From NCBI RefSeq assembly GCF_037126285.1, contig NZ_CP147012.1, positions 1,984,001 through 2,048,000 on the forward strand: a DNA stretch of 64,000 nt, written 5' to 3'. Positions 43,757 to 54,056 of this stretch are shown here, one piece after another. Below the pieces are notes generated by a model. It was given only the letters and a program-made list of their open reading frames with translations. It had not been told where the DNA came from and searched no databases. The DNA is from Bernardetia sp. MNP-M8. GTDB lineage: Bacteria; Bacteroidota; Bacteroidia; Cytophagales; Bernardetiaceae. The position numbers and the translations under genes were made by a program. How positions within the stretch are numbered: the stretch's first letter is position 1; every line of letters starts with the position of its first letter.

Positions 43757-45616
43757 TTAAAACTGGCTAATCAAACCAAAGTGAATTTTTGAGTTAATCA
43801 CTGAAACAGCCTGTGTCTTTGAATTTCCCATCGCATAAATAAAATAGAAAATACCTGTTTTGGTAGCAAAACTAATTCCTGCACCTGCCGAAGTAGGTAA
43901 ATCTAAGTACACCTCATTCCGACGAGTGTGCGCACGAACAACAGCCTGTTCGGCAAAAGCCATCAAATACGAACGCTCTTCGAAATAAAAACGCCATTCT
44001 GCTCCTAAAAGTCCATACCGAGAAACAAAAAAACTATTTGGATCGAAGCCACGAAGATTTTGTAATCCTCCCACTCTTAAAAGTTCATTCAAAAATAAAT
44101 TTTTACTTTCTATAAACTGAACCTGTGTTTTTAGTCGCAGAGAAGATAGTTTATTCACTTTGAAAAATAGATTCATTTCTGTTATAAACTTTAATTGAGG
44201 GCTTTTAAAATCATTTTCTGCATTCGGATTTTGTGTATCTGATATTCTGCTTCTACTAAGTGAATCTGTAAATGTCTTATTTCCTGTCGATATTTCGGTA
44301 ATAATTTGAAAGCCTTTTCGTGGAAAATAAATATCATCTAAGGTATTGTAAGAATGTGAAATTCCGTAGTGCCAAAAACGACTGTCTGCTGTCGGAACGT
44401 TGGCTGTATCTGCATTTCTGATAATTCCTGTACGTGTAGTTGTGAGAAGAGAAGTAAAAAAACCTATTTTGCCAAACTTTGCACTCGGATAAGCTATGTT
44501 TGCACGTCTTTCGACAATACTAAAAGTAGAATCTTCTTTGATAAAATTAAATATTCCACCAATCTCAAGATTAGTCTTTAAGAAATTGGGATGCTGATAA
44601 TTTGCATATAGAGTTTGAGATTCTGGGCGAATTCTTTGCCATTCAAAAGCAATTGTTTTTCCTGCTCCAAACGGATTTATAAGGTTTAGTTTTACTTGTC
44701 CTGTTAGAAGTAAGTTAGAACCCTTTGAACTTGAAGAACTTGCTGCTGACTGACTTTTGGGTAAAAAACCAATTACGCCATCAAACTGACTACTTTTCAC
44801 TCTTTTTAAAGGAAGTCTTAAATAAGCTCTATCGTATCTAAATTCTACCTTTGGTTTGCCATTTAGTTTTAGATAAGGCATTGTTTTGAGTAATCGAGCT
44901 GCATTTTTGACCGTATTTTCTTGATAGACTTTGCCTTGTTGAATGTGTAAATAGTTCATCAAAAAATCTTTTTTTATTTTTGCATCTCCATCAATAATTA
45001 ATGAATCAAACTGAATAAATGAACCACTTTGATAAGTCAGATTTGCAGAAAAATAAAGACGTTTTTCAGTTTCGATAATCTCTGCACTATCTAAATTTGT
45101 TCTTGCCATTGGATAACCATTATTTTCGGCATAAGTAAGGATAGCTTCTTGTAATTTTTTTATATCTTGAGTTTTTACAGGAACATTAATATCATTTTTT
45201 GAAAGCTTTTTTAGAAAATCCTTCTTTTCAAAATCTGAAATAACATTTCTTTTTATTAAATTAGGAATTGACTTGGTCTTTAGTTCTTTCCAAAAAGATT
45301 GCTTGCCCAAATCAATAATAAGTTCTATTCTCTTTTTAGAATTTGATTTATCAAGGCTATCAATAGCAAAGGGAAGTAGTTTTGCATTCCAATATCCTTC
45401 ATTATGTAGATTTTGAATTAGATTTGTAGATAACTCTTTTAGCTCTGAAAGTGATTTTAATGTTTTAGGAATACTAACAACAGGTAATTTTTTTTCAAAG
45501 GAATTTTGATAAGAAACAACAAGCTCAACCTGAGCAGCTACTTTTCCTACACTAAAGATTACTAAAAAAATAAATAAAGTAATAGAAAACTTTAAATCTG
45601 TAAAACAAGTATTCAT
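43757..45616 (-). CDS. Omp85/BamA-TamA-type outer-membrane protein
   Basis: The start at 45616 (MNTCFTDLKFS) gives a signal peptide ending near KVAAQ; an earlier ATG at 45691 would add 25 polar residues. The 619-residue protein has POTRA-like beta-alpha units (about 30-250) and a 16-strand-type barrel with the Omp85 lid motif LRGFDPNSFFVSRYGLLGAEW near residue 530. Omp85 proteins insert or export polypeptides or lipids through the outer membrane. POTRA units are shorter and fewer than in true BamA, so a TamA-like or ShlB-like role is more likely. No partner gene is adjacent. Confidence 0.85.
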   Translation of the reverse strand: MNTCFTDLKFSITLFIFLVIFSVGKVAAQVELVVSYQNSFEKKLPVVSIPKTLKSLSELKELSTNLIQNLHNEGYWNAKLLPFAIDSLDKSNSKKRIELIIDLGKQSFWKELKTKSIPNLIKRNVISDFEKKDFLKKLSKNDINVPVKTQDIKKLQEAILTYAENNGYPMARTNLDSAEIIETEKRLYFSANLTYQSGSFIQFDSLIIDGDAKIKKDFLMNYLHIQQGKVYQENTVKNAARLLKTMPYLKLNGKPKVEFRYDRAYLRLPLKRVKSSQFDGVIGFLPKSQSAASSSSSKGSNLLLTGQVKLNLINPFGAGKTIAFEWQRIRPESQTLYANYQHPNFLKTNLEIGGIFNFIKEDSTFSIVERRANIAYPSAKFGKIGFFTSLLTTTRTGIIRNADTANVPTADSRFWHYGISHSYNTLDDIYFPRKGFQIITEISTGNKTFTDSLSRSRISDTQNPNAENDFKSPQLKFITEMNLFFKVNKLSSLRLKTQVQFIESKNLFLNELLRVGGLQNLRGFDPNSFFVSRYGLLGAEWRFYFEERSYLMAFAEQAVVRAHTRRNEVYLDLPTSAGAGISFATKTGIFYFIYAMGNSKTQAVSVINSKIHFGLISQF

Positions 45617-45788
45617 AAGATTAGGATAATTTGACTGTCTGAAAGTTGGATTCGTCAGTAAGATACCGACATTGCATTTTTTGGAAACCAAGTTTGTTTG
45701 TGTATCAGTAAAGCAATAACAAAATAAAATTTGGTAAGTTATTCACTTAGTGAAATTAAAAAAAATAAAATGAAGCAGACATAAATAT

Positions 45789-46676
45789 ATGAAAGAACAA
45801 AATGAAGATTCAGTAAACAAAAAATTAGATGAAAAGGAATTAAAAGCTCTAATTTCTCTTTTAGAAGATGACGATGCTCAAATTTTAGAACACGTAGAAA
45901 ACAAAATCTTGTCTATCGGACAATCAATTATTCCTCTCTTAGAAGACTCTTGGACGAGCAGTTTTAATCCAACATTACAACGTAGAATAGAAGATATTTT
46001 ACATACATTGCAGTTTGATATTTTGAAAGAAAAGCTGCAAAAATGGTACGAAAATGAGCAAGACGATTTATTAAAAGGATTGTGGATTTTGGCAACCTAT
46101 CAATATCCAGATTTGCGTTTTGATGAACTTCAACTAAAGATAGAACAACTTTATTTTGAAACATGGGTGGCTTTCCAAAATGTAGAACATCCGATTGACC
46201 AAGTAAGAAGATTGAATAGTGTTTTTTTTGAAAAACTAGCTTTTAAAGCCAATGTAAATAATTTTCATTCAGTTAATAATTCGATGATAAATCAAGTTTT
46301 GGAATCAAAAAAAGGAAACCCTCTTAGTTTGGCAACTGTATATATGTTGATTGCTCAAAAGCTCAAACTTCCTATTTTTGGTGTAAACCTTCCCAATTTG
46401 TTTGTCTTGATTTATAAAAGTGATGAACTAGATTTTTATATCAATGTATTTAATAGAGGAGTTATTTTTTCGAAACAAGATATTGATAATTATCTCAAAC
46501 AACTCAAACTTCCTAAAAGTGATGTTTTTTACTCTCCTTGTGACAATTTAGCTATTCTTCGTAGAATGATTCATAATTTAATGCAGTCTTTCGAACACGC
46601 AGCGCAAGGTGAAAAAATTCCAGAACTGATAGAACTATTGGGCATTTTGGGAGAGGTTGTAAGCAATAGAGAATAA
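45789..46676 (+). CDS. SirB1-like transglutaminase-fold protein
   Basis: The 295-residue cytoplasmic protein matches the SirB1 family (transglutaminase-like core): the region KKGNPLSLATVYMLIAQKLKLP followed by GVNLPNLFVLIYK is the family signature. N-terminal helical repeats precede it (HEAT-like about 12-90). The family usually lacks the catalytic cysteine and is thought to act as a peptide-binding module. In proteobacteria it lies near prmC/sirB2, but here no such neighbour is seen. Confidence 0.85.
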   Translation: MKEQNEDSVNKKLDEKELKALISLLEDDDAQILEHVENKILSIGQSIIPLLEDSWTSSFNPTLQRRIEDILHTLQFDILKEKLQKWYENEQDDLLKGLWILATYQYPDLRFDELQLKIEQLYFETWVAFQNVEHPIDQVRRLNSVFFEKLAFKANVNNFHSVNNSMINQVLESKKGNPLSLATVYMLIAQKLKLPIFGVNLPNLFVLIYKSDELDFYINVFNRGVIFSKQDIDNYLKQLKLPKSDVFYSPCDNLAILRRMIHNLMQSFEHAAQGEKIPELIELLGILGEVVSNRE

Positions 46677-46893
46677 AACAATCTTGTAAGCTGACTATAA
46701 CAAACTGAAATTCAATCAATTAAAACTTTTCGTTTCACAAAACATTATCTATATAAAACATAGTTTTTATAAAGAAATACGTATTTTTGCAAAATAAATC
46801 TAATGTATTCTTTAAGAGTGCAAAAATATACTACAGAATTTAATCTGTATCCTTATAAGAAAAAGAAATCAATTCAAAAATATAAAAATAAGA

Positions 46894-48153
46894 ATGAACA
46901 CAACTATCGAACACAATAAAACACAAAAAAACGGACAATACACACCGTCTGAAAAATCTAGCATTACTCCAAAAAATGTAAACGACCAATTCGTTTCTCC
47001 AGATTTTTATGCTTTAGATTCACTTCTTACTGAAGAACAAAAATTGATTCGTGATTCAGTTCGTGAATTTATCAAAAAAGATATTTCTCCTATCATTGAA
47101 GAATGTGCAGACAAGCATATTTTCCCAAACTGGTTAGTACCTAAATTTGGTGAAATGGGTTGTTTTGGACCTTCTATTCCTACTGAGTATGGAGGAGGTG
47201 GAATGGATTATATTTCGTATGGTTTGATTATGCAAGAAGTAGAACGTGGCGATTCAGGAATGCGTTCGATGGCATCTGTACAATCTTCACTTGTTATGTA
47301 TCCAATTTATAAATTTGGAAATGAAGAACAACGCAAAAAATATTTACCAAAATTAGCTACTGGCGAATGGCTAGGCTGTTTTGGACTTACAGAACCAAAT
47401 CACGGTTCTAATCCTTCTGGAATGCTTACAAACATAAAAGACATGGGAGACCATTATCTTTTGAATGGCTCAAAAATGTGGATTACAAATTCTCCTGAGG
47501 CTGATATTGCTGTTGTTTGGGCAAAAAATGAAGAAGGACGTATCAAAGGTGTAATTGTGGAAAAAGGAATGGAAGGTTTTTCTGCTCCAGTTATTAAAGA
47601 CAAATGGTCTCTTCGTGCAAGTGTTACAGGCGAACTTGTTTTTGATAATGTAAAAATTCCTAAAGAAAATTTATTACCAAATAAAGATGGTTTGGGCGCA
47701 CCAATGATGTGTCTGGATTCGGCTCGTTATGGCATTTCTTGGGGTGCTTTGGGTGCTGCAATGGATTGTTATGATACAGCTCGTCGTTATGCTGGAGAGC
47801 GTATTCAATTTGGCAAACCTATCGCTTCTTTCCAATTGATTCAGAAAAAATTAGCTGAAATGCTTACCGAAATCACTAAAGCACAGCTTTTGAGTTGGAG
47901 ATTAGGAACTTTAATGAATGAAGGAAAAGCTACAACTGCACAAATTTCGATGGCAAAACGTAATAATGTAGAAATTGCTATCAATATTGCTAGAGAAGCT
48001 CGTCAGATTTTGGGTGGAATGGGAATTACAGGAGAATATCCAATTATGCGCCACATGGCAAACCTTGAATCTGTCTTGACTTATGAAGGAACACACGATA
48101 TTCATTTGCTTATCTTAGGAAGAGAAATTACTGGAATTCCTGCATTTGAATAA
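46894..48153 (+). CDS. acyl-CoA dehydrogenase, glutaryl-CoA type
   Basis: The 419-residue flavoenzyme has the acyl-CoA dehydrogenase fold: TEYGGGGMDYISYGL, GCFGLTEPNHGSNPSGM (flavin contacts) and WITNSPEADIAVVWAK, with the catalytic glutamate in LTYEGTHDIHLLILGREITGIPAF, which matches glutaryl-CoA dehydrogenases. It would convert glutaryl-CoA to crotonyl-CoA in lysine and tryptophan catabolism. An N-terminal polar extension of about 30 residues precedes the fold. A TATTTTTG box at 46782-46789 may be its -7. No other lysine-degradation gene is near. Confidence 0.9.
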   Translation: MNTTIEHNKTQKNGQYTPSEKSSITPKNVNDQFVSPDFYALDSLLTEEQKLIRDSVREFIKKDISPIIEECADKHIFPNWLVPKFGEMGCFGPSIPTEYGGGGMDYISYGLIMQEVERGDSGMRSMASVQSSLVMYPIYKFGNEEQRKKYLPKLATGEWLGCFGLTEPNHGSNPSGMLTNIKDMGDHYLLNGSKMWITNSPEADIAVVWAKNEEGRIKGVIVEKGMEGFSAPVIKDKWSLRASVTGELVFDNVKIPKENLLPNKDGLGAPMMCLDSARYGISWGALGAAMDCYDTARRYAGERIQFGKPIASFQLIQKKLAEMLTEITKAQLLSWRLGTLMNEGKATTAQISMAKRNNVEIAINIAREARQILGGMGITGEYPIMRHMANLESVLTYEGTHDIHLLILGREITGIPAFE

Positions 48154-48209
48154 AGGTAATTAGGTTGTTGGTGAGAATACAACAATAGCAATTTATTCAA
48201 GATTATATA

Positions 48210-48249
48210 AAAAAACCTATTTGATAGAAAATTATCAAATAGGTTTTTT
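48210..48249. terminator. bidirectional terminator
   Basis: A 17-bp perfect stem (48210-48226 with 48233-48249, core ACCTATTTGATA) with six T on the plus strand and A-run on the other, between the convergent dehydrogenase and DUF6913 genes. Confidence 0.9.
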
Positions 48250-48253
48250 GTTT

Positions 48254-48820
48254 TTATGCCAAAACAGCATTTGTATTTTGAATTTTACTAACCGAATCAA
48301 ACATATTTTTGGCTAAACTAGAAAGCGTATTTTGCTCTTCTCTAAAAACCATCCATTCATATAAAAATTCTTTTCCAACAATATGCGCTCCTACTCTACA
48401 TTTGGCTTGACTAAGCAAAAGTATTCTTTCAAAAAGAGCTACATTATGATTACTGATACAGAAAAGATAATCAAATTCTGCTGAGATAAATTTTTGTACT
48501 GCCACTACATCCATATTTCCACTCCAATCCATTTGCTCTGGATGAACCAAAAAAAAGCGATACGAAACTTGTAGTTCTTCTTTTACTTTTTTGGTTTGAA
48601 ATAAAATAACTTCTACTTTTTTATTGTCTTTTTGAAGTTTTTCTATTATTGGACTGATTTGTTTTGCATCTTCTGCACTTTCTATTTGCAATAAAATGCC
48701 AAAACTCTTTGCCTCTTCATAAGGCAACGTTTGATGCTTGGAAGTCGAAGGACGGACTTTTCTATTCTTACGACTAACCAAATAGTTTTTTATGGGGTAA
48801 AGTAAATTATTCATTTTCAT
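48254..48820 (-). CDS. DUF6913-family protein
   Basis: The 188-residue cytoplasmic protein looks like the Bacteroidota DUF6913 family: basic N-terminus (KNRKVRPSTSKHQ), FGILLQIESAEDAKQI, VILFQTKKVKEEL, and CRVGAHIVGKEFLYEWMVF near the C-terminus. Activity is unknown. It lies alone, with the RemB-like group following upstream at 125 bp in the same direction but not overlapping. Confidence 0.75.
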   Translation of the reverse strand: MKMNNLLYPIKNYLVSRKNRKVRPSTSKHQTLPYEEAKSFGILLQIESAEDAKQISPIIEKLQKDNKKVEVILFQTKKVKEELQVSYRFFLVHPEQMDWSGNMDVVAVQKFISAEFDYLFCISNHNVALFERILLLSQAKCRVGAHIVGKEFLYEWMVFREEQNTLSSLAKNMFDSVSKIQNTNAVLA

Positions 48821-48943
48821 AATAGGCTGGTGAATATTGTAAAATTACTATTTAAAAATATATTTTCTCTTTTTCGATAGAAAACACATAGTTAATTAAC
48901 TTCATTTAGTAATAAAATGTTGTTTTTCAAGCATTTTACTTTT

Positions 48944-50707
48944 TTAAAACTCATACAAACGCTGCCCAATATTCAAACGTAGCCCTACTGAAAAAACTGT
49001 CGAACTCAAATCTCTAGCTACAATTGCAGATGTTTTGTTTCTCTGAATGACATCAGCATCTAAAAAAAGATTGTGATAAAGCTGATAAGTTGCTGTCAGA
49101 CGACCAAACAAAATGCTTGTTTCTACGCCTTGTCCAATTGTATTTCCATATTCATTGGTATCATCTACATCTTCATTTGAGATAAGAAGATTACCTCCCC
49201 AGTTACTGCCATTCGAATCTTCTCCAGTTTTGGCATAAATAAATTTACCTGTAAGATTAAGTCTTGGAATAGGTTGATAACGCAAAATTCCCAAAAACTC
49301 CATAAAATTAGCTCCTAAAGGATGTGCAAGAGGTTGTCTATAATTTACAAAATTAGAAAGCTGCTCATCAGAAGAGTGTGTGTAGGTATAAGGACGAACA
49401 ATATTTGTTTCCATCTGCAAGTCCAAATTCTTGATATTTGCTACATCAATATAATTCAAACCTAACTGAATTCCGTATTTATTTCCCCACCATCCATTAT
49501 TATCTATCAATTCTCCTACCTTCAACTCATCCAATACAAACTGTCCATAAAGTTGAAAATCTTTTAAAGCAAGCCATTTAAAATCTGCGCCAACAAGTGC
49601 ATTATCTATACTTCCAATTCCTTGCTCTACGGCACGATAAAAAATAAAAGGATTTAGATATGTCAAATCAAAAGTATCATTCTGTCCTTGGTCTTTTCGT
49701 CCATAAGCTACACTTTCAAAAATACCTAAATTAAATTTCTTAGAAAAATCTATACTCAAATGATGATAAATAACGTATTTTTTAGGATATAATGAATTTG
49801 CACGCTGCACATCAGCCACCATTTGTGTATAAAGATTGGTATAATTGATTTTCCAAAACTTAGTTTGAAGTTTCAAGAATAAATGAGGTGCTGCAAAATC
49901 TGATAAAACAAGCGAACGATAGCCATTTCCAATAAAATTTTTATCCTGTCCAAACTGTACATCCACTACTTTTGCTACATTAAAAGTAATATAACCTGTT
50001 GCTCTCAAAAAATCTACACCATTTTCTTTAAATGGTTTTGCAAAGGCTTCATTCGGAACTACAAAATTTTCTAAAGAACGATCAGGACTAAGTGAATCAA
50101 TTAAGTTCTGTACATAACGGGGAAAAATAGCCTGTGTTTCGGTTACAGAAGCATAAAAACCAATACGACGAGCCACCACACCATGTACTTCTGCACCTCT
50201 AGTGTTTAAAGTAAGCATTTCATCTCTTGTATTATCCTTTCCAACTCCTAAATGTAAAATTGGATTGGCACGAATGACAAAATCAAACTGCCCTTTTTCC
50301 AATTTCATATCATAATTATCATTCAGAAAAGAAAGAAAATCAGGTTTTCTTTTATAGAAATATTTCAAAATTCCTTTCTGTTTTACACTATCTTTTTTAG
50401 TAAACTCATAATTATCAGTCAATAAATAATTGATATTGAATTTATCAGATAAGGATAAAATTTTTGTACTATCATTTGCCAAGGAGTCAGCAAAAAGTGC
50501 AATGTTATAGCGAGAAATTGGAAGTGTTGAGCTATGAAAAGGCTGAAAAAATTTACCTCGTTTTATTTCATAGCGTTTCAAAAGGTGATAATAATCTGTT
50601 TGATAAGGAACAAAACTAGAAGTGTTTGTTTGTGCAAAACTAGATTGAGCAGTAAAAACTAAACAACTCAATGTTATAATAAGAAAAAAGGGATAATAAA
50701 TCTTCAT
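48944..50707 (-). CDS. RemB-like/Wzi-type outer-membrane barrel protein
   Basis: The 587-residue protein has a signal peptide ending near SSFAQ and long beta-barrel strands. The segments FVQFGQDKNFIGNGYRSLVLSDFAAP-like (positions about 260-285; GQDKNFIGNGYRS) and NFVNYRQPLAHPLG resemble gliding-motility protein RemB of Flavobacterium and capsule-assembly Wzi. Such proteins display or retain surface polysaccharide and affect gliding. Here it heads a possible group with a TPR gene (26 bp upstream). No other gld/spr genes are adjacent. Confidence 0.82.
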   Translation of the reverse strand: MKIYYPFFLIITLSCLVFTAQSSFAQTNTSSFVPYQTDYYHLLKRYEIKRGKFFQPFHSSTLPISRYNIALFADSLANDSTKILSLSDKFNINYLLTDNYEFTKKDSVKQKGILKYFYKRKPDFLSFLNDNYDMKLEKGQFDFVIRANPILHLGVGKDNTRDEMLTLNTRGAEVHGVVARRIGFYASVTETQAIFPRYVQNLIDSLSPDRSLENFVVPNEAFAKPFKENGVDFLRATGYITFNVAKVVDVQFGQDKNFIGNGYRSLVLSDFAAPHLFLKLQTKFWKINYTNLYTQMVADVQRANSLYPKKYVIYHHLSIDFSKKFNLGIFESVAYGRKDQGQNDTFDLTYLNPFIFYRAVEQGIGSIDNALVGADFKWLALKDFQLYGQFVLDELKVGELIDNNGWWGNKYGIQLGLNYIDVANIKNLDLQMETNIVRPYTYTHSSDEQLSNFVNYRQPLAHPLGANFMEFLGILRYQPIPRLNLTGKFIYAKTGEDSNGSNWGGNLLISNEDVDDTNEYGNTIGQGVETSILFGRLTATYQLYHNLFLDADVIQRNKTSAIVARDLSSTVFSVGLRLNIGQRLYEF

Positions 50708-50732
50708 TAGGTAATTACTTTTTTATAAGATT

Positions 50733-51476
50733 CTATTTACAATGTTTTTTAATTAATTCTTCTACTTCATTTTGGTCAGATTCATTTCCAAATTCTTTGT
50801 AACCTAAACTTTTAGCTTTTTGTAGAGATTCACAAGCTTTTTCTAAGTTATTAGTAGCAAAATAGTAATAAAATAAATTTTTGTAGGTATAAGGATTATT
50901 TTCTTTTAAATATAAAGAAGACATAATCATTTTTTTTCCTTCCTCATGTTTTTTGAGTCTAATCAAAGCAAGACCTGCATTATTGTATGCATAAGCTGAT
51001 TTAGGATTTATTTCAAGGGCTTTTCGTGCTGCTTTGAGGGCTTTTTTATTTTTTGATATTTGTAAATATTCATAAGAGAGGGTTGTCTGAACTTCAAAGA
51101 GCATATTGTTGTATTTTAGGCTTTTCTTCAATTCTGAAATGGCTTTTTTGCTATTTCCTTGATTTGAATATATACGAGCATAGAGAAAATGAACTTTACT
51201 CAAAAAACGATTAGGTTTGTATTTTTTTAATAAATTATATGATACATCTAAATAAGTAAGTGCTTTTTGATAGTCACTTTCATTAAAACTCTTGAGAGCA
51301 AGTTCACGATATAAAACTCCATCAATTATTTGTTTCAAATCTTCTTTTGGTACTTCTGCTATTGCTTTATAATCTATATCTTTTGATGAACTATTTGTTT
51401 TTTCATCAATACTTTGAGGTTGAGCAAAGCAAGTTGAAAGAGAAAAACTAAATAATAAAATGAATATAAATTTCAT
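50733..51476 (-). CDS. secreted TPR protein
   Basis: The 247-residue protein has a signal peptide ending near TCFAQ and at least four tetratricopeptide repeats (about 50-230; for instance KAISELKKSLKYNNM and NPKSAYAYNNAGLALIRLKK). It would act as a periplasmic adaptor. It lies 26 bp upstream of the RemB-like gene and is probably co-transcribed with it, suggesting an interaction with that outer-membrane protein. Confidence 0.85.
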   Translation of the reverse strand: MKFIFILLFSFSLSTCFAQPQSIDEKTNSSSKDIDYKAIAEVPKEDLKQIIDGVLYRELALKSFNESDYQKALTYLDVSYNLLKKYKPNRFLSKVHFLYARIYSNQGNSKKAISELKKSLKYNNMLFEVQTTLSYEYLQISKNKKALKAARKALEINPKSAYAYNNAGLALIRLKKHEEGKKMIMSSLYLKENNPYTYKNLFYYYFATNNLEKACESLQKAKSLGYKEFGNESDQNEVEELIKKHCK

Positions 51477-51545
51477 AAGAAGACTTTTTTGAGAGAAATA
51501 ATTGAAATAATATAGTTTGATTATTAGAGTGTTAGCAAAAGAATA

Positions 51546-52643
51546 TTACTTTTTATATATCAAAAATCCAGAAATAGGCAGCAAGTCATTTTCGTATCGT
51601 TCGAAACGAACAGTTTTAGATATTTTTTTTAATTGATTTTCAAAGATAGATTTTTCTGCCGAATCTTTATCCAAATTTGAAAAAAATTGAGGAACAGAAT
51701 TTTTGATTTGCAGAGGATAAAGGGAAATAGTATTTATTTTTTTACTTTGAATTTCAAAACCAACTAAAATACACCTATCTCTAAATTCTCCTTCTTGGTC
51801 AAAAACAAAATTGCCTAAGCTATAAAAAACAGGTTTTTGGTTTACAAACTCTATGCTTTGTGTCACGTGTGGGTGATGCCCAATGATAGCATCTGCACCT
51901 GCTAGAGTGAGCAAATGAGCTTCTTTCCGTTGCTCTGCTTTTAGCGAAAATTTATATTCTGTTCCCCAATGCAGCGAAATAATAATAATTGTTTGAAGTT
52001 CTTTTGCTCGTAATTCTTTTATTTTTTGTACTAATTCTTGTGTTGATAACTGGCAAATAGAAGGCTTATCTTCCATTCGAAACCAATTTTCTAAAGGAAC
52101 TCTGACAATTGAAAAAATTGCAACTTTTTGATTATTTCTTTCTATAAAAACAGGCTCACAACTTTCAGAATGTGTTTCTCCATATCCAATTCCTATAATT
52201 CCAGCTTTTTTGAGAGAATTAAACGTGTTTGAAAGTCCTTTTCTATGATGGTCGTTGGTGTGATTGTTTGCTAAAAACAAATGTGTAAAACCTGCTTTTT
52301 TGAGAGAATCTGCATAAGTAGTAGGCGCACGAAAACTAAAACGCTTAGGAATAGGCGAAATTTCATCTGTCAGTGGACATTCCAAATTTGCCGAAATAAA
52401 ATCATATTCAGAAAAAACAGATTGCACACTATCGAAGAGCGAAACAATTCCTTTTTTTTCTATTTCTATTTGCACTCCTCTATCCAATAAAATATCTCCA
52501 CCAAAAAGTAACCTTATTGGTTTATTTTTATCAGAATTCTGACAAGAAAAACAGAGAAATAGACCTAAAAATAAAATTACAAAGTATTTATGTAAAAAGT
52601 ATTTGAAAAAGATATTTAGCTTTGCTGCTTTATCAGGTTTCAT
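51546..52643 (-). CDS. CapA-family lipoprotein (PGA_cap phosphoesterase fold)
   Basis: I use ATG 52643 (MKPDKAAK); the frame also has an ATG 11 codons earlier, in a low-information stretch. The 365-residue protein has a lipobox FCFSCQN and the CapA metallophosphoesterase-like domain: LLFGGDILLDRG (about 60), NLECPLT, LANNHTNDHHRKG, SLHWGTEY, GHHPHVTQ and YSLGNFVFDQ. CapA takes part in surface poly-gamma-glutamate display; stand-alone homologues in Bacteroidota are of unknown role. Its start is 37 bp after the DUF3098 gene, so the two may be one transcript. Confidence 0.87.
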   Translation of the reverse strand: MKPDKAAKLNIFFKYFLHKYFVILFLGLFLCFSCQNSDKNKPIRLLFGGDILLDRGVQIEIEKKGIVSLFDSVQSVFSEYDFISANLECPLTDEISPIPKRFSFRAPTTYADSLKKAGFTHLFLANNHTNDHHRKGLSNTFNSLKKAGIIGIGYGETHSESCEPVFIERNNQKVAIFSIVRVPLENWFRMEDKPSICQLSTQELVQKIKELRAKELQTIIIISLHWGTEYKFSLKAEQRKEAHLLTLAGADAIIGHHPHVTQSIEFVNQKPVFYSLGNFVFDQEGEFRDRCILVGFEIQSKKINTISLYPLQIKNSVPQFFSNLDKDSAEKSIFENQLKKISKTVRFERYENDLLPISGFLIYKK

Positions 52644-52679
52644 TTCTCTATTTTCTCTGTGAACTCTGTGTTTCAAAAA

Positions 52680-52940
52680 TCATTTTTTCTTTTTATAAAG
52701 AATCGCAAAGATTTCGAACATAAAACCAGCAAAAGTGACAATAGGTCCTAGTGTAAGTCCTAAAAATCCGAAGCCATGTTTTGCATCTTCCATTGCCATA
52801 ATGGTAAAGCCTAGTGTAATAATAACTACTCCAGCAATCATCATAATATAATTGATTTTTTCGAAAGCAAAAGCAGGGTTTTGTATATTTTCTACCTTAT
52901 GAATAGGTTTTTTGTTAGGGTCAGGTTTTTGATATTCCAT
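52680..52940 (-). CDS. DUF3098 small membrane protein
   Basis: The 86-residue protein has two membrane helices, a KINYIMMIAGVVIITLGF segment and GLTLGPIVTFAGFMFEI; this is the Bacteroidota DUF3098 family, often found beside ftsX and uppP. Neither is present here. Function unknown. Confidence 0.85.
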   Translation of the reverse strand: MEYQKPDPNKKPIHKVENIQNPAFAFEKINYIMMIAGVVIITLGFTIMAMEDAKHGFGFLGLTLGPIVTFAGFMFEIFAILYKKKK

Positions 52941-53026
52941 AATATAAATTTAGAATTAAGATTTTAGAAATTAGAATTGAAATTCAGAATAAAGTAGTGA
53001 TAAGAAATTTTATTTACTTCTAAAAT

Positions 53027-53914
53027 CTAACTTCTAAATTCTGACTTTCTTTTTGCAGCTTCCAATGTATTAAATAAAAGAGCTGTTACTGTCATAGGAC
53101 CTACTCCACCTGGCACAGGCGTAATAAATGAACATTTTTCAGCTACTTCATCAAATTTTACATCTCCCTTGAGTGAAAAACCTGATTTTTTGCTTGCATC
53201 TGGAACTCGTGTTGTTCCTACATCAATGACAATTGCTCCTTTTTTTACCATATCTTCTGTTACAAATTCAGGTTTTCCAATGGCTGCAATGATAATATCT
53301 GCTTGTAGTGAAATTTCTTTTAAATTCTTGGTTCTGCTATGTGTAAGTGTAACGGTACAGTTTCCTACTTTTTCATTTCTTGCTAATAAAATGCTCATAG
53401 GCGAACCTACAATATTACTTCTTCCAATTACAACAGCATGTTTTCCTGAAGTTTCAATATTATATTGTTCCAAAAGTTTTACAATTCCGAAAGGTGTTGC
53501 AGGTAAATAACACGGTAAACCCAAAACCATTTTACCAATATTAGAAGGATGAAAACCATCAACATCTTTTTCTGGCAAAATTGCTAACGTTATTTTATCA
53601 GCATCAATATGATTGGGTAGAGGAAGTTGAACAATAAATCCATCAATATCTTCATTTTGATTAAACTCTTCTACAATTTTTAATAACTCTTCTTCTGTAA
53701 TAGTAGCAGGAAGATGTTTGAGAGTAGAAGCAAAACCAATTTGTTCACACGATTTGACTTTACTATTTACATAAGTCTGACTTGCTCCATCTTCGCCTAC
53801 CAAAATAGCTGCAAGATGTGGAGTTTTGAATCCTTTTTCTTTGCGCTGTGCTACTTCAATAGCTAATTCTTTTTTGAGTAATTCGGCAGTATTTTTTCCG
53901 TCTATTAATTGCAT
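53027..53914 (-). CDS. folD: FolD, methylenetetrahydrofolate dehydrogenase/cyclohydrolase
   Basis: The 295-residue bifunctional enzyme interconverts 5,10-methylene-, methenyl- and 10-formyl-tetrahydrofolate in the cytoplasm. Family signatures are complete: [33 protein letters not shown] (cofactor part) and [15 protein letters not shown] near the C-terminus. Its promoter segment is part of a 76-bp repeat that also lies upstream of the unrelated gene at 54057-54617. Confidence 0.95.
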   Translation of the reverse strand: MQLIDGKNTAELLKKELAIEVAQRKEKGFKTPHLAAILVGEDGASQTYVNSKVKSCEQIGFASTLKHLPATITEEELLKIVEEFNQNEDIDGFIVQLPLPNHIDADKITLAILPEKDVDGFHPSNIGKMVLGLPCYLPATPFGIVKLLEQYNIETSGKHAVVIGRSNIVGSPMSILLARNEKVGNCTVTLTHSRTKNLKEISLQADIIIAAIGKPEFVTEDMVKKGAIVIDVGTTRVPDASKKSGFSLKGDVKFDEVAEKCSFITPVPGGVGPMTVTALLFNTLEAAKRKSEFRS

Positions 53915-53940
53915 GTAGTTTTGTAGGAATTTCTTCTTAG

Positions 53941-54016
53941 ATAAGAATGAGTATAAAATACATTTTGATGCTTACAAAGGTAATTAATTCAAACTCAATT
54001 AAGAAGTTATGATTTT
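53941..54016. repeat. 76-bp direct repeat, copy 1 (folD promoter)
   Basis: This segment is identical to 54695-54770 except at one base (53947). On the minus strand it contains TACCTTTG (53975-53982), a typical -7 box, about 60 bp upstream of the folD start. Similarity continues with mismatches for about ten further bases. Confidence 0.9.
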
Positions 54017-54056
54017 GAATTTAATTTTTAAGAGAGTTTTTTAACATGAATAAAAT